NCBI GenBank assembly: GCA_026770575.1
Contig: MU657180.1
Coordinates: 480,705-544,704 of the forward strand
DNA: 64,000 nucleotides
Source: Pelagophyceae sp. CCMP2097
Taxonomy: Eukaryota > Sar > Pelagophyceae
Direction: 5' to 3'
Shown: positions 1-11,200 of the stretch, in pieces
How the letters are laid out: each line of letters opens with the position of its first letter
Position numbering within the stretch: position 1 is the stretch's first letter
The notes under the pieces: generated by a model
Told to the model about the DNA's origin: nothing
What the model saw: the letters and a program-made list of their open reading frames with translations, nothing else
Databases searched by the model: none
Made by a program: the position numbers and the translations under genes

Positions 1-36
1 TACGGGAAACGCGGTCCGCCGCTCCTTTCGGGAGCG

Positions 37-103
37 GCCCGCTCTCTTGAACGCAGGCCTTGTTCCAAGGCCCGCTCTCTTGGACGCCGGCCTTGTTCCA
101 AGG
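37..103. repeat. Two-unit direct repeat upstream of the hydrolase gene
   Basis: Two near-identical units of about 35 bases follow each other, each containing CCGCTCTCTTG and CCTTGTTCCAAGG. They differ at a few positions. The repeat ends about 45 bases before the ATG of the hydrolase gene, so it lies in its likely promoter or leader. No function can be assigned. Confidence 0.6.
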
Positions 104-149
104 CCTTTGTGCAAGTGGTCGTGGTCATCTCCAAACATCTACAAAGTCG

Positions 150-1612
150 ATGCCGGATTTTGGCGCGACCGCCGACGGTTCCGGCCTGCCGCAAATCGAC
201 CGCCGCGGCAACGTGGGCCGGCGCCACGCTTTGTACGCGCTGCGCGACACGGGCCAGCAGTTTTTGCTCTGGGTGCCTCCGGGCGCCGACGACGGCGCAG
301 CAAGGCCGTTGATCGTCTACCTCCACGGCGCCCACGCAAGAGGTGATGCTTGCCGAAAGTGCATCCTTTTCGAAAGTGGCTCCCTCGAGGGTCAGGATAG
401 GCGACGACGCGTCTAAGATCTTGACGTGCGGCGAGGGCACTTTACCTCGCCTCCTCGACGACGGCCAATTCGACGCCTGCAACGCCATCGTGCTCTCGCC
501 GCTGCTCGCGGGCGGCTACGGCTCCGAGTGGGCCAGGTCCGCGGCGCAGGCGGAGAGCGTGGTGCGCGTCATCGACGCCGCGTTGTGCGCATCACTCCGG
601 CCGCGGCCGCCGCAGGGCTCCGAGGGCGCGCAGGGCCGGCCCGACGAGGCGCAGCCCGACGAGGCGCAGGGCATTTCGGCGGCGGTGCCCGGCTTGGCGA
701 CGGCGCTGCCGGCGCGCCTATCCAAAGCCGATGGCCTCGACGTTGCGCCGCCGCCTCCGCACCTCGACGCCGCTCAAGCTTGGCGAGCGCGCACGCGGCG
801 CGACAACGCCGACTGCGCGCGCTACGCGGCGCACAGCCCGGGCGACGCCGCGGAGCCCACGCGCACCGACGCCTCGGACGCCGACGTGTTTTTACCTCAG
901 GTCGACCTCAATCGCATTTACTGCACGGGCCCGTCCTGCGGCGGCCTCGGCTGCTACACGATCGCCGCCCGACTCGCCGCGAAGAGCGCGCCCGGAATAT
1001 GCGGAGCGCCGCAGGCGAACAGGCGCACTTTGCCGCCCTTTGCCGCCATCGCGCCAATCTGCGGCGGCGGCGCGGCAGTCGGCGCCAGCGCCGGGATGTT
1101 CAACCGTCGTAGGGATGCCGGTGATGCTTACGGAGCGATTGCGATACGGTAGGTGTTTGCTGGACTCCTTGCGGCCACACCGAGTTGGTTTTGGCATTCC
1201 GCTTCCGACTCGTGCGTCGACGTCTCCGAGACCGACGCCATCGTTTCCGCGCTGCGGTTGGCCGGCGCGCCCGTGCGCTACACGCGACTCACTGCCGCCG
1301 AAACGCCGCCCATGCCATCGTGCGTTTCGCGCCATTGCAATTTGGCATACCGGGACCGCCACTGTCAAAGCGGATCCCGTCTCGCAGAGGCTCTATAAAC
1401 GCCGGGGGAGACGCCGTCGCACGGGTGATCCCGTCATGACCAGGTATTGCGAGTGGATGACGGGCCACAACGCCTGGCAACCTGCCTACCACTGCGACTC
1501 TCCTCTCTGGCCTTGGCTCTTCGACCAAAGACTCGGGTCGCACGTGCGTCGATTCGCCAGAGAGGACCTCGTTGGGAATGGCCGCATGCGACCTTTGCGT
1601 AGCAACTCGTGA
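150..1612 (+). CDS. Alpha/beta-hydrolase, esterase or PHB-depolymerase-like
   Basis: Predicted serine hydrolase of the esterase/predicted-peptidase type, substrate unknown. Four exons give 401 residues: 150-342, 401-1077, 1153-1319 and 1444-1612. All phases agree, but the second intron (1078-1152) has a weak donor. The oxyanion-hole strand reads RPLIVYLHGAHARGDD across the first splice, followed by KILTCGEGTLPRLL. The nucleophile elbow is RIYCTGPSCGGLG, with Ser in G-P-S-C-G-G instead of the usual G-x-S-M-G-G. The acid is probably the Asp in WHSASDSCVDVSE, and the His lies in TGHNAWQPAY; both are typical of the family. An Ala/Asp/Glu-rich insert of roughly 100 residues sits before the elbow and looks like low-complexity expansion. 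No signal peptide is evident. ATG 150 is the first ATG in frame with the conserved N-terminal strand. Family membership is well supported; substrate and location are unknown. Confidence 0.82.
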
Positions 1613-1914
1613 CCAAGCCGGTGCCTCTGCCTTGCGGCCGCGCGCCTCCGCGGCTGCTTCCAAAAGCCATTTACGACGACGACGACGACTCGGACGTGGA
1701 CGAGCAGAGCAAGGACGACGCTCACGAGCTGGTATCGCGTGCGACGGCGGACCAGCCTCAGATGGACCAGGAGACGGAGGGAGATACGTATGAATGGCAG
1801 AATAGTGACTTGTAACGAGCGGAACAGAAATGGTCCTACGCTTCCGTACCGGTCCTGCTCAAAAGCGGTCCAGCCTGCGTTGCGGATAGGGTCCCCGTCA
1901 TGTGATTTATACTG
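1613..1914. other. Intergenic, convergent 3' ends
   Basis: Lies between two convergent genes. An acidic open frame (about 1616-1815, with an Asp run near 1675-1690) has no recognisable domain and no clear ATG context. I see no other feature. Confidence 0.4.
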
Positions 1915-4900
1915 TTACTTTTTGGACTTACTCCAGAAAGAAGCCTTGACCGGCTCATCACCGGGCACAACCTTTGCGCCGCGCATCGAGTCGCGCTCAA
2001 ACGTGAGCTCGGCGATGACGAGCTTCGCCTCGGCGAGCTCGTCGGCCAGGTCATCCTACATGCGCCCCGACTCTGCGTCCGAGCGTCCTGACAAGCAAGA
2101 GGCAGCGTTGCGTACCTCGTCCTCCTTGACGCGCGTTCTTTCGAGCTGCTCCGAGAGCTCGGCGTTGCGGCGCGTCGCCTCTTTGAGCTTGTGCGCGAGG
2201 CCGCCGTCGGGGTTCGGCTTGCCGCCTCCGCGCGAGTCCGCCTCCAAGCTCATTTCCGCGAGTTTCAGCTTCGCTTGGGCCAGCTCGGCGCTCACGTCGT
2301 CGGCGCGCCACCGCTGCAAATCCGTCTCCTGCGCCTGCTTTGAGAGAACCATTGCCGAGTCCGCCTAGACGCGTCAGAAGGCGTCGGGGACGCATCGCAG
2401 GAGAGGCGGAACGCAGTCCCCTACGCGCCTCGTTGGAGAGCCGCGCGCCGCCGACTTTGTCTCGGAGCTGCGACAGGCGCTCGCTCCGCGACTCGAGCTT
2501 GGATTCGGCGTCGTGCGCCCGCGCGTTGGCCGCGTCGCACCGCCGCTGCAAAGCGTCCATCTTGGCGCGCGCCTCGGCGCCGGCCTCGCGCAGCCGGTCC
2601 GCCTCGTCGCGCAGCGCCAGCGCCGTGTCGCGCTCCGTGGCCAGCTCGTCGCGCAGCGCGTCCGACTAAGATGGCCATCACGCCGTCACCACTGAGTCTC
2701 CCCCCGGCCTCGATCGGGTCTCTCAGTCCGTTTTCACTCTGTCGTTCCTACGACGGTCCTGGCTTTCCAAGACGGTTTTCGACAGGCGCCGCCACCGACT
2801 GTCGTCTCAAAGTCCATCTTCGCCGCCTCGAAGCTCGTCCGCGCCGCCGCTGCGCGCGACCGCTCGCGCTCGAGCTCGACGCGCAGCCGCGCAGAGTCGC
2901 CGCCCAAAGCCTGCGGCGCCGCAGCGCTGTCGTCGGAGTCGGCGGAAGCGTCGCTGTCCGTCGCGAACTTGGCGCGGAAGCGGCTCGCCGCCGACGTCGC
3001 CTTGCCCTTGGCCTGCGCGGCCGCGCGCGGCGCGGCGGGGTTCGCCTTTTGGTCGCCGAGCCTGCGGAGCCACTCGACAAAGGCGCGTCGCGAGTCGCCG
3101 CGGGTAAACGCACTCTTGCTCGAGCGTGGAGATGGTCGCTTCGAGCGTCGCGACGTGCGCTTCGGCGGTCACCTACAGTGCTGCCGTCGACGGCGCTCGT
3201 GGCAATTAATGCAGTTGAAAACAACCACTGTAATCACCGTTAGCCGCGTGCGAGGGCCACGATCACCGTCGTCCCCAAAGCCTCTACTGTCGCTCACGAC
3301 TCTGTCTCCGTCGTTCCTACGGCGGTTCCCCGGCAGCGTGACACTGCAAAGTCACTGCTCGGGCCTCGACGACGAGGACGCGCTCGCGCTCGCGCGCCAG
3401 GCTTGCAGACACGCGGTCGATCTGCGCTTCCGACTCGGCGTGCGACCCTGAAATGGGGAGCGTGCGGCCACATCATCGCGCTCGGAGAGGCAATCGAGGC
3501 TCGGAGAGGCAATCGAGGCTCACGTTCGAGCGAGTCCTTCGTGGCGCGGCCTTCGCGCTCCGCCTTGTCGGCGCGCGCGCGTGCCACGGCGAGCTCCTCT
3601 TGCGTCGCGGCGGATCGCCTGGCGGCGGAATCGTGAGCCAAAGGGTGAGAGCAAACTCTCGAGCGAAATCACGGACCGTCGTTCGACGTCGCGCTCGGCG
3701 GCGTCGTCGACGAGCGCCGCGCGGCCGCGGTCGTCCTGGAGCGCCACGTCGCGGCGGGCGACGTCGGCCTTGAGCTGCAAAACCTGTCGCCGGCGCGTCA
3801 CGCCCGCCGCGGGATGCCCTCTGATACGCACTTTGCTCCGCTCGTCTGCCAGCTGCTGGACGGCCCCGTCGAGCTCGGCCTGGATCATCGTCGCAGAGTC
3901 GCGCGAGCTCTGGAGCAGCTCGCGGCACTGCGCCTCCAAATCGCGGCACCGCTTGTCCAACGCTGTTGCTCCTATAGTAGATCATCGATTGAGAAGCATG
4001 TCAAGGGCCCGATGGTTGAAGCCTCCAACACATCGACGTGTCCAGGACGCCGTCTCCGCGCGTTGCTCCGAGTCCGCGGCCGCCGCCTTGTCCGCCGCTT
4101 TGTCCGATTCGCCGCGCTTGGCGTTTTTCGAGTTTGCGCTTGCGGCGTCGGCCTCGGCCGCGGCCAGGCGCGTTCGGAGCGCCGCCGCCGCGGTCTCAGA
4201 TTCCTTGAAAGCGGCCGCGCGCCCCTTCCTTTCTCCGTCGACGAGCTTGTTCGCCGCGGCCAGCGCGGTTTCGGCTTGCTTGAGGCGCGTCTGCAGCGCG
4301 GCGTCCGAGTCGCGGGGCGCCGCGGTCCGAGCGTCCTTTGACGCGTCCTTTGGAAGGCCCGCCTCGGCGTCTTTGCACCGCTTCTGAAGAGCCGCCACCT
4401 CGCCCTCGAGGTCCTTGGCAGCCCTTGAGGAGGCCTCGAGCTTGCCTTCCAGTCTTCGTGCTTTATCGACGGCTTCCGTCATCACGCGCTGCAGCCGCGC
4501 GACGTTCGTCTGCGACAGTTCCAAAGACCGCGCTTGGATCGACGGCGACGGCGGCTGGACTGGTAAAGGCGGCCGCGCGGAAAAGCGCTCGAGCTCTGCC
4601 ACGCGCAAACGAGCCGTCTTGAGGTCACCGCGCGCTTTCAAAAGCTGCGCCTTCGACTCGTCGAGCTCAAAGTCGGCTTTTGCCGCGGCCTCGCCCACGC
4701 TGCGCGCGAACGCGACTTGTCTAGAATGCTGTTCCTTGAGCTGGTGCTCGAGCATGGCCACGTCGCCCGTCGCGTCGGCGTGCGCCTCGGCGGTCAAGCG
4801 ATGCTTCGGATGCAGCGCCTCGAGCAGCCTGGAAGGCGGCGTCGCGCAGGCGGGCGTTGAACGAGATGCGGGAAATCCTTACCCGTCCTCGAGCCGCGCC

Positions 4901-5061
4901 TGCCTCCGCTCCGCCGCGCGCAGTTCCTCCGCGACGGCATCGCCTATCACCGGCGAAGAGTCCACGGAAGCGTGGGAGGTGGACTCACGTCGTTCTTCGG
5001 CTTCCGACGCCGTCGCCCAGGCTATCTGCAGCTCCGCCTGCAGCCGCTCGATGCGCGGCAT
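1915..5061 (-). CDS. Long coiled-coil protein, multi-exon
   Basis: Not a recognised family. After removing about eight introns the product is almost entirely Ala/Glu/Arg/Lys/Leu heptad-type coiled coil. It runs from MPRIERLQAELQIAW at 5061 through segments such as QLKEQHSRQVAFARSV, SAATQEELAVARARADKAE and LRDELATERDTALALRDE, and ends in TFERDSMRGAKVVPGDEPV followed by KASFWSKSKK and a TAA at 1915-1917. Introns worked out with matching phases include 4883-4833 (approximate), one of about 58 bases near 3690-3630, 3355-3173, one of about 52 bases just upstream of the exon LGDQKANPAAPR, 2799-2666, and a last one near 2116-2054. Two of them are introner-like and are listed separately. The basic, aromatic-containing C-terminus may be the conserved functional end. 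A structural or centrosome/cilium scaffold role is possible but is only a guess from the coiled coil. Confidence 0.6.
2666..2799 (-). mobile_element. Introner-like intron B of the coiled-coil gene
   Basis: A 134-base intron, read on the minus strand. The six bases AGTCGG occur at both ends, overlapping the splice sites: exon...A|GTCGG at the donor and TTAG|TCGG at the acceptor. This is what a target-site duplication that supplies the donor would look like. Joining the exons keeps phase 0 (ETT then SDALRDELATERD). The interior shares the core CGTAGGAACGAC and its flanks with the 3173-3355 intron. Terminal inverted repeats are not obvious here, so the mobile origin is inferred. Confidence 0.5.
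3173..3355 (-). mobile_element. Introner-like intron A of the coiled-coil gene
   Basis: A 183-base intron, read on the minus strand, flanked by a direct GTGAC duplication at plus positions 3351-3355 and 3168-3172. The first copy provides the GT donor; the element ends in TAG just before the second copy. Its ends form imperfect inverted repeats: TTGCAGTG...CTGCCG on one side and, reverse-complemented, CTACAGTGCTGCCG on the other. Splicing restores VVEARA|VTAEAHVATLE in phase. This matches the known structure of introner elements, which are non-autonomous DNA transposons that insert as introns and are described in the pelagophyte Aureococcus. Confidence 0.6.
3484..3521. repeat. 19-base tandem duplication inside an intron
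   Basis: GGAGAGGCAATCGAGGCTC occurs twice with no gap (3484-3502 and 3503-3521). It lies within a predicted intron of the minus-strand coiled-coil gene. Confidence 0.85.
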
Positions 5062-5398
5062 ATACGCCGCGCGTCGGGAATCGCGGGCTAGGCAAAGGCC
5101 ATGCAGCGCCCGGGGCGATGGAGCGCCGCGCGCGCCGGCGGCCTTAACAGCCAATTTAGTGCCAATTTGCACAAACCGTGAAAAGCCTGTTCAGAAAAAG
5201 GGGCGTTTGGCGATACTCGAACATTCGGCGGCGGCTCCTCGTCGCGTCGACACGGCATCGAGACGGTCGTCCTCGGCGGCTTCTCACCAACTGCGCGACT
5301 TTGTGAAGGCTCTTCCTTGCGCACGTGCGCGCGAGGAGGCCCTGCGGCGTTCCTCGGTGGGACGGCACTTTCGCAGCCTGCGAGGGGGGCGTCTCGCC
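5062..5398. promoter_or_regulatory. Divergent intergenic region
   Basis: The 337 bases between the start of the minus-strand coiled-coil gene and the plus-strand secreted or plastid protein must hold both promoters. I see no recognisable core motif. Confidence 0.35.
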
Positions 5399-6647
5399 AT
5401 GGGCCTCTTCTTCTTCGCGGCGGTCCTGGGCTCCGCGCGGGCGCTGAGCCCCGGCGGCGGCGCGTCCGTGGCCATGCGCGTCGACCGAATAAAGGACGAA
5501 TGCGCCGTGCTGCGCGACAACGGCCGCGACGCGCTATTCGTGCCGCTCGCAGACGAGCGCGGCCTCGGCGCGGCATTATCGCGAAAAAGCCTTACCAAAG
5601 CCAAAGTCGCCAAACTCGGCGGCGCCCTCGCGCGGCGCGACAACGGCCTCCTGGACAATGTGGCCTGGGCCGCGTGGGGCGTCTCGAAAAAGGCCGTCTA
5701 CGACAAGCTCACGACCGCCGCCGGCGTCGCCAAGGTCTCCGACGAGTCGCAGCTCTTTTCAAGGTGGCGTAAAGCCGAGGCCATGCCGCAGACGCGCGAT
5801 CGTGTGTACTTTTCGGCTTATTGCGTTTTGGCCGAGATTATTGATGAAGTGCTCTGCGCCGACTTGGACGAGATCTGGCTCGAGCGAGGCTGCATCGCCG
5901 ACTCCCGCATCGTCGCCGGCGCGTTCCGAATGACGCGAAGACGCACGGGCGAACAAGCCCTCGTCGAGTGCACCTCCGACGAGGCCCTCGGCCTCGCAGT
6001 CGCGACCAACGTGAGTCCATACCGCGACGAGGCGGAGGTCGAATACCCGTCGAGACTCCGCCGTAAAGGGACCCTTCCCGACGTAGGCGGAGATTTGCGT
6101 GGCACGCGACATGCTCGATGCTCCGTCGGAGGACGGCGGTCTAACTACTTGCAAGAGTTGGCTCATGCGGGCGTTGCCCATGGCGCACGAGCTGACTGCA
6201 TCGGACTTTGCAATTATGACCGATGAGGACAAGGCCCGCGCCATCCTCGCAATCGACGCCGTCGTGCGCCTCCCGAGGCCCCGCGCCATCCGTGAAGATC
6301 AAAGACTCCTCGACGACGTCTTGCTCGACCGGATGGACGAGGCGGAGAGGTTGAAGGTGCGAGTCGGTTTGGCCATGGCCGCGGGCACCTTTGACGCCGC
6401 GGCCAAGCTCTTAGCGGGAGAGTCGCAACGGTCCAAACTCCAAAGAGCTCTGGCAGAATGCGAGCGGAACGGCGACTTGCGCGCCGCTTCGCTCCTCCGC
6501 GGCGAGCTCGCCGCGGCGACCGAGAGGCGCGCCGACGTGACGCAAGACGAAGGGTCGTACGATCGTTATCTGGACAAAGACGAATGGTACGAGCGCGGCC
6601 GCCGCCTCTCCATGGGCCTCGACAAACCACCCAAAGACGGACGATAA
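5399..6647 (+). CDS. Signal-peptide protein of unknown function
   Basis: Two exons (5399-6010 and 6087-6647; 76-base GTGAGT...TAG intron, phase 0) encode 390 residues. The N-terminus MGLFFFAAVLGSARA then LSPGGG is a hydrophobic signal peptide with a likely cleavage after ARA. In heterokont algae such a signal often starts a bipartite plastid leader, but the residue after the cut would be Leu rather than the usual Phe, so secretion is equally possible. The body is charged and helical. Near the C-terminus, SKLQRALAECERNGDLRA followed by ASLLRGELAAATER resembles the UVR-type helical hairpin, and then comes an acidic/aromatic tail (DEGSYDRYLDKDEWYERG). I do not recognise the family. The upstream open frame that would extend it lacks the signal peptide at its start and overlaps the neighbouring gene, so ATG 5399 is preferred. 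Confidence 0.65.
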
Positions 6648-6912
6648 ATTGAATCAACGCAGGCTGCACGATGCCGGTCTCGGGGTGTCGACTCGAGATC
6701 GATTTGAAGCGTGAGCCTCCTGGACGATGCGGCTCTGCGGTGTGTATGCGGTTGTTGCGTGAGATGTTCTTGCAAGGGAGTGGACTTCACATGCAAGAGT
6801 GAAAATGCATCTAACCCAACCGAACTCGGACCGTCCGACGCGTATACGTCGCGCCATCAGTGCGCCGAACCCCGGGGCTCCGCGACCTGCGGGCTCCGCT
6901 TGACTCGATAGC

Positions 6913-7807
6913 ATGAGCAAGGCCGTCGAGGCGCCAAAGGCGAAGAGACGAGAGGCGACTCGAAAGGTCCCCGCACGCGGCGTCTTGTTGCTCGCAGAAA
7001 CCGACAAGGTGTCACCGCTCGAGCGCGCGCGGGGACCCGACGTCCGCAGCACCGGCTGCGCGTAGGACGAAGTGCCGCGGAACTCTAAAGGCGGCGTGCT
7101 CGTGACGGACGAGGTGCGCTTGGCGCGCTCGTGACAAAGGCGTTGCGTGTGACGCCTTTCTGTAGGAGCTGCGCGCTGCTTTCGACTTTTTCGACGTGGA
7201 GAACTCTGGCACCATCACGCTGGCGAACCTACGCAAGAGGCTTGGCGTTTTTTACAAGAACATGCCGGCAAAAGAGTACCGCTTCCTCATGAACAACAAA
7301 AACGAAATGACCCTCGAAGACTTGAAGGTCCGACGCGGGGACCGCCACGGAATTCCGATACAGAAACGCGCGCGAGAGGGCATCATCCGCGGCTTTGTAT
7401 ATTTGTTGACGGAGACGTGATTCGACGGCGTTCCGCGCAGGAGCTGCTCGTGGACAACGAGGTGAAGAACTTTGACCCCGTCGTGGAAGCGTTCAAGGTC
7501 TACGACCCGGAGGGCACGGGCTACGTGGACAGGAACGTGCTGCGGTCTATCTTCGAGAACCTCGGCTTTGGCGAGGTGAATCAATGCGCCGGAATGGCCG
7601 TACCATGAACATGGAGTTGCAGGTGGCACCACAGAGGCTTGAGAATTCCAGGGGAAAGATCCGTGACGTTAGGTGACTGACGACGACGTGGCGATCCTCA
7701 CGGAGACGGGCGACGTGGACGGAGACGGACGCATCTCGCTCCAAGACTTCCGCAAGATGCTCGCCTTCAACAACAAGCCAGACGCCGAGCCGGAGACGAG
7801 CACATGA
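6913..7807 (+). CDS. EF-hand calcium-binding protein, centrin/calmodulin-like
   Basis: Five exons with consistent phase 0 junctions (6913-7008, 7066-7113, 7166-7327, 7441-7575, 7673-7807) give 191 residues. Like centrins it has a basic N-terminal extension (MSKAVEAPKAKRREATRK) and then LVTDEELRAAFDFFDVENSG, the first EF-hand. A helix-only second unit follows (MNNKNEMTLEDLK). The third hand is VEAFKVYDPEGTGYVDRNVL and the fourth is GDVDGDGRISLQDFRKML. Only the fourth loop is close to a full Ca2+ ligand set (D-D-D-R-S-D; Asp instead of Glu at position 12). Loops 1 and 3 have substitutions, so binding may be partial. Centrins work in basal bodies and calmodulins in general Ca2+ signalling; which applies here is not settled. 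Introns are 57, 52, 113 and 97 bases. Confidence 0.85.
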
Positions 7808-8252
7808 GATTCTAAAGACCGCGCCTTCCGACCGTCGCATGGCAAGAGGCCGCCTCTGAAAAAAGTGCTGTCCGAGGGGAGTGCTGTCCGAGGCACGACA
7901 GGGCGTCATGTGCGGCGCTGGCCCGAATGGAATAAGGCCTGTGGATGTCCGTGGACCCGGCGCGTCGTCCCGACCATGGCGCCGACGTCGCGGTCTCGGT
8001 CTCCGCGACATGCAACGCCGGGAAAAACTTTGAAGAACAATTGCAATGGATGCGATCGCCGAACGTTCGTCTCGAGAGAGTCGGCCAGCTCGGCCGCGGC
8101 GTGCCTCCCGAGCGGCTCTGTGTCTTCCCCGCGTTCGTTGTCACGGGATCGCGGCCCGCGTGCGTGGCATCTTCCTTCGGCGCGCAGTTGGACGCGCGAG
8201 CTTCGAGGCGGCGCTTGTGTATCCTCTGTGAAGGCCGCACCGCCGGGCTGCC
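7808..8252. other. Intergenic with a small tandem repeat
   Basis: No convincing gene. AGTGCTGTCCGAGG is repeated at 7864-7877 and 7880-7893. A minus-strand open frame covering this area has no recognisable domain and runs antisense into the ligase gene, so I treat it as a shadow. The region presumably carries the promoter of the HECT gene. Confidence 0.4.
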
Positions 8253-11200
8253 ATGTGGGAGGAGCGCGCCAAGGGCCCGCTGAAGGACCGCGAGGCCGTG
8301 GCCGAGAACGCGCGCCTCGACCGCGAGCGCCGCGCCGCACTCCGCGAGCGGCAGAAACCCGTGAGCCCTCTCGGATCCCGCCATGCCCAGACATCTGATA
8401 ACGACGCGTAGGCCTCGAAGATCGCCGCGGTAAGGTCTCTTGCATGCATGTCCGCGCCAGTATTCAGCGCAAGGGCAGGTATGGCGCGCGTCTCGCGTGC
8501 GGTGCCGAGGCCGCGCCGCCGCCGTCGAGTCTGTTCTTAAAAAGGCGGAGGACATTGAAAAGGTGCGCGGCTTCGTCGCCGCGACCGGCGGCGCTTTTGC
8601 GGCGCCCGAGTCCGTCGCGACGCCTTTGATTCGCGAACTCTGCTTTGGCGTGTACGGCCTCGGCCGGCGCGCGGGCGCGGTGTCGCGGGAGCACGCCGAG
8701 TTCGCGGCAAAGGTCTGCTGCTGCGTCGTCGTCGGCAACTTTGAAACGGTGACAAAAGGGCCTGGTGCAACGCACCGCCTCGCCCGCCTCGTCGACCTCT
8801 GCTGGTGCGTCGGACTGTCTTTTCAAAGGGAGACTTCCGACGCGCCGTCTTCAGGCGGTCCGTGCTCGTCGTCGATTCCGAGGCGGAGCGTTTCGCGCTC
8901 GAGACCTGCATCCTCGGCCTCACGGAGGACGACGGCAGCGAAAGTCGCAGAGGAGTCGCGGCGAAGCTCCGAACATCGTGCGCGTCGCTCTGGTGCGCCG
9001 ACCTCGGCCGCGCCTGCCGAAACCGCCGCGCGTCTTCGACAAAGGTCGACGCGGGTCTTTCTGTGCTCTTCGGCGTTGGGGCGCAGCGGTGCCAAACGCC
9101 GGCAGACTTTGTACTCGACGTCCTCTCGGTGCCGCTCCTGGCGGCGGTGGTCGACGCGGCGGTGCTCAAGCAGCTGTGCGCGTCTTCATTGCTGCGCGAG
9201 GGACTCGCATCCGTCGCCGGAGCGGCGCCGCAATTCGCGCAGGGAGAGGACGATTTGGACAGTGCATCCTGGCTCCTGGGCAACCTCGGCGCGCTGGCAC
9301 CGAAACTCGCCCTGGGAGGCGACCTCGCGCTCAACTTTGCAGTCGTCTGCGCCAAGCTCGTCGAAGAGTCGACTTGCGTTTCTGCGCTCTTGGGAGACGC
9401 GGAAACAGCGGTCGTCAAGTGGGCTCTGAAAGCCGGCGCCCAGACGCCAATCGTCGCTCCGACGCAGCTCCGCATCCACGTCGCAGCTTTGCTAGACAAC
9501 CGCGCCGTCCTCCAGCACCTCGCAAAGGCGCTCCTCGCCCAGATACACGACGACGACGCGCTCGTGAGTCCCCTCTCTTGGGAGACGCAGCGCCTACCGA
9601 GTCCCCTCCGCCGCGGCGCTTGTCGCTGCCGCTTCTCAGAAGCCTCTGGGAGACGCCTGAATTAGGACGTGCCGACTTCGGCGGACCTTGCGCTGGACGC
9701 GTCTTTGGCGATGCTGAACGCGGACGCGCTCAACGAGAACTCGGCAAAGGCCAAACGCACTTTTATGACAGACGTCCTCGGCGCGAAGTGGGCCCGCAAG
9801 ATCGACGCCGCGGGCAAGTCCTTTGGCGCAATGTTCTCCGCGCCCGAGCGCGCCGCCGAAGCCAGGCCGCGGCCGGCGAAGCCGAAACCGAGCGACGCAT
9901 CGCCAAAGCCCACCGCACGGCCGCGGGTTCAGCGCGACGCGGCCCTGCGCGACGCGTCCGCGTTCTGCGGCTACCTCTTTGCGCTGCTGGCGCACGCGGG
10001 CCCGAAGCGCCGCGATGCTGCGCTGACGTCCATCTCGTTCCAAGACTTTGCGCTCCAGCGAGGCCTCTGGACCCTCGTCCTCCACCGCGGCGAGGCCAAC
10101 GCGGCGGCGGCGCTCACGAAATACCTCGGCTCCGAAGACGCGAACAGGGACGCCATCGTCGACGTCGTCATCGCCTTTGTGAGTCTCTGCGAGGCCGTCC
10201 GCCTCGACGAGACGGTGAAATCTGCGCGCAGGCGGCAACGCTACAGCACGCTCTGATCTGCGTCGACGACGACGAGCTGCGCGCGACGTCGCGGCCGCTG
10301 GCGACGCACCAGCTTCGAAAAGTCGTACCCGCGCTCAAGGACGCGCTCTACGCGTGAGAGGGCCTTTCTTACGCGAGTCTTGCGGAGACCCGGCGCGCAG
10401 GTGGTGCGCTTCAAAGGCGCGGCCGGATGATTTGCTTCGGGTTTTCGGCGCCAAATGCCTCGCGAATCTGCTGCGCGACCTCCACGCCCGCAGCATCCGA
10501 CGGCCCTTTGCGAGGCCAGAGCTCTGGGTCGTCGACGTGCGTCCGCGCACGATTGCGGCGCAGGAGGGCGTCCAACCCACGTGGAATCCCCAAAAGCGAA
10601 ACCTTAGGCTGCCGACTCGGTGTCTGCGACAAAGTCGCTGACTCGCGCCCTGGCGTCCGACGGTTCGCCGAGCCGCTTACTCCGGGTGGCGCCCTACGCG
10701 GTCCCGTTCCGCGAGCGCGCGCGCATCTTCGCCGACGCCGTCGGCAGCGTTTCCAACGCGCAGGCCGAGAGGATGTCGATGTTTGATGCGGCTGCTGCCC
10801 CAAAGACGTTGATCCGCGTGAGGCGAGGGCGAGAAATCGAAGACGGACTCTCTCAGTTGGCAGAGCTGCCGGCTGCGCAGCTGCGCGGCCGTTTGGTGAT
10901 CGCGTTCGAGGGCGAGGTGGGCATCGACGCTGGGGGTTTGTTTAAAGAGTTTTGGACTGAGTTATCCAAAGGCGCTTTTTCGGCGTCCTACGGTCTTTTC
11001 AAGACCACGGACGGCGGCCTGCTCTACCCGAACCCGGACGCGCAGTGGCTCCACGGCGACGGGGCTTTGAGGCTCTTTCGGTTCGTCGGCAGAGTCGTGG
11101 GGAAAGCCCTGCGAGAGGGGATTACCATCCAGCCCAGATTCGCCCGATTCTTCTTGTCCGCCATCCGAGGAGATTACAACTACCTCGACCTCTTCCAGGA

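Noticed and set aside
4415..5398. Upstream 328 codons of an open plus frame running into the signal-peptide gene
   Set aside because: They overlap the minus coiled-coil exons, have no family features, and would bury the signal peptide in the interior.
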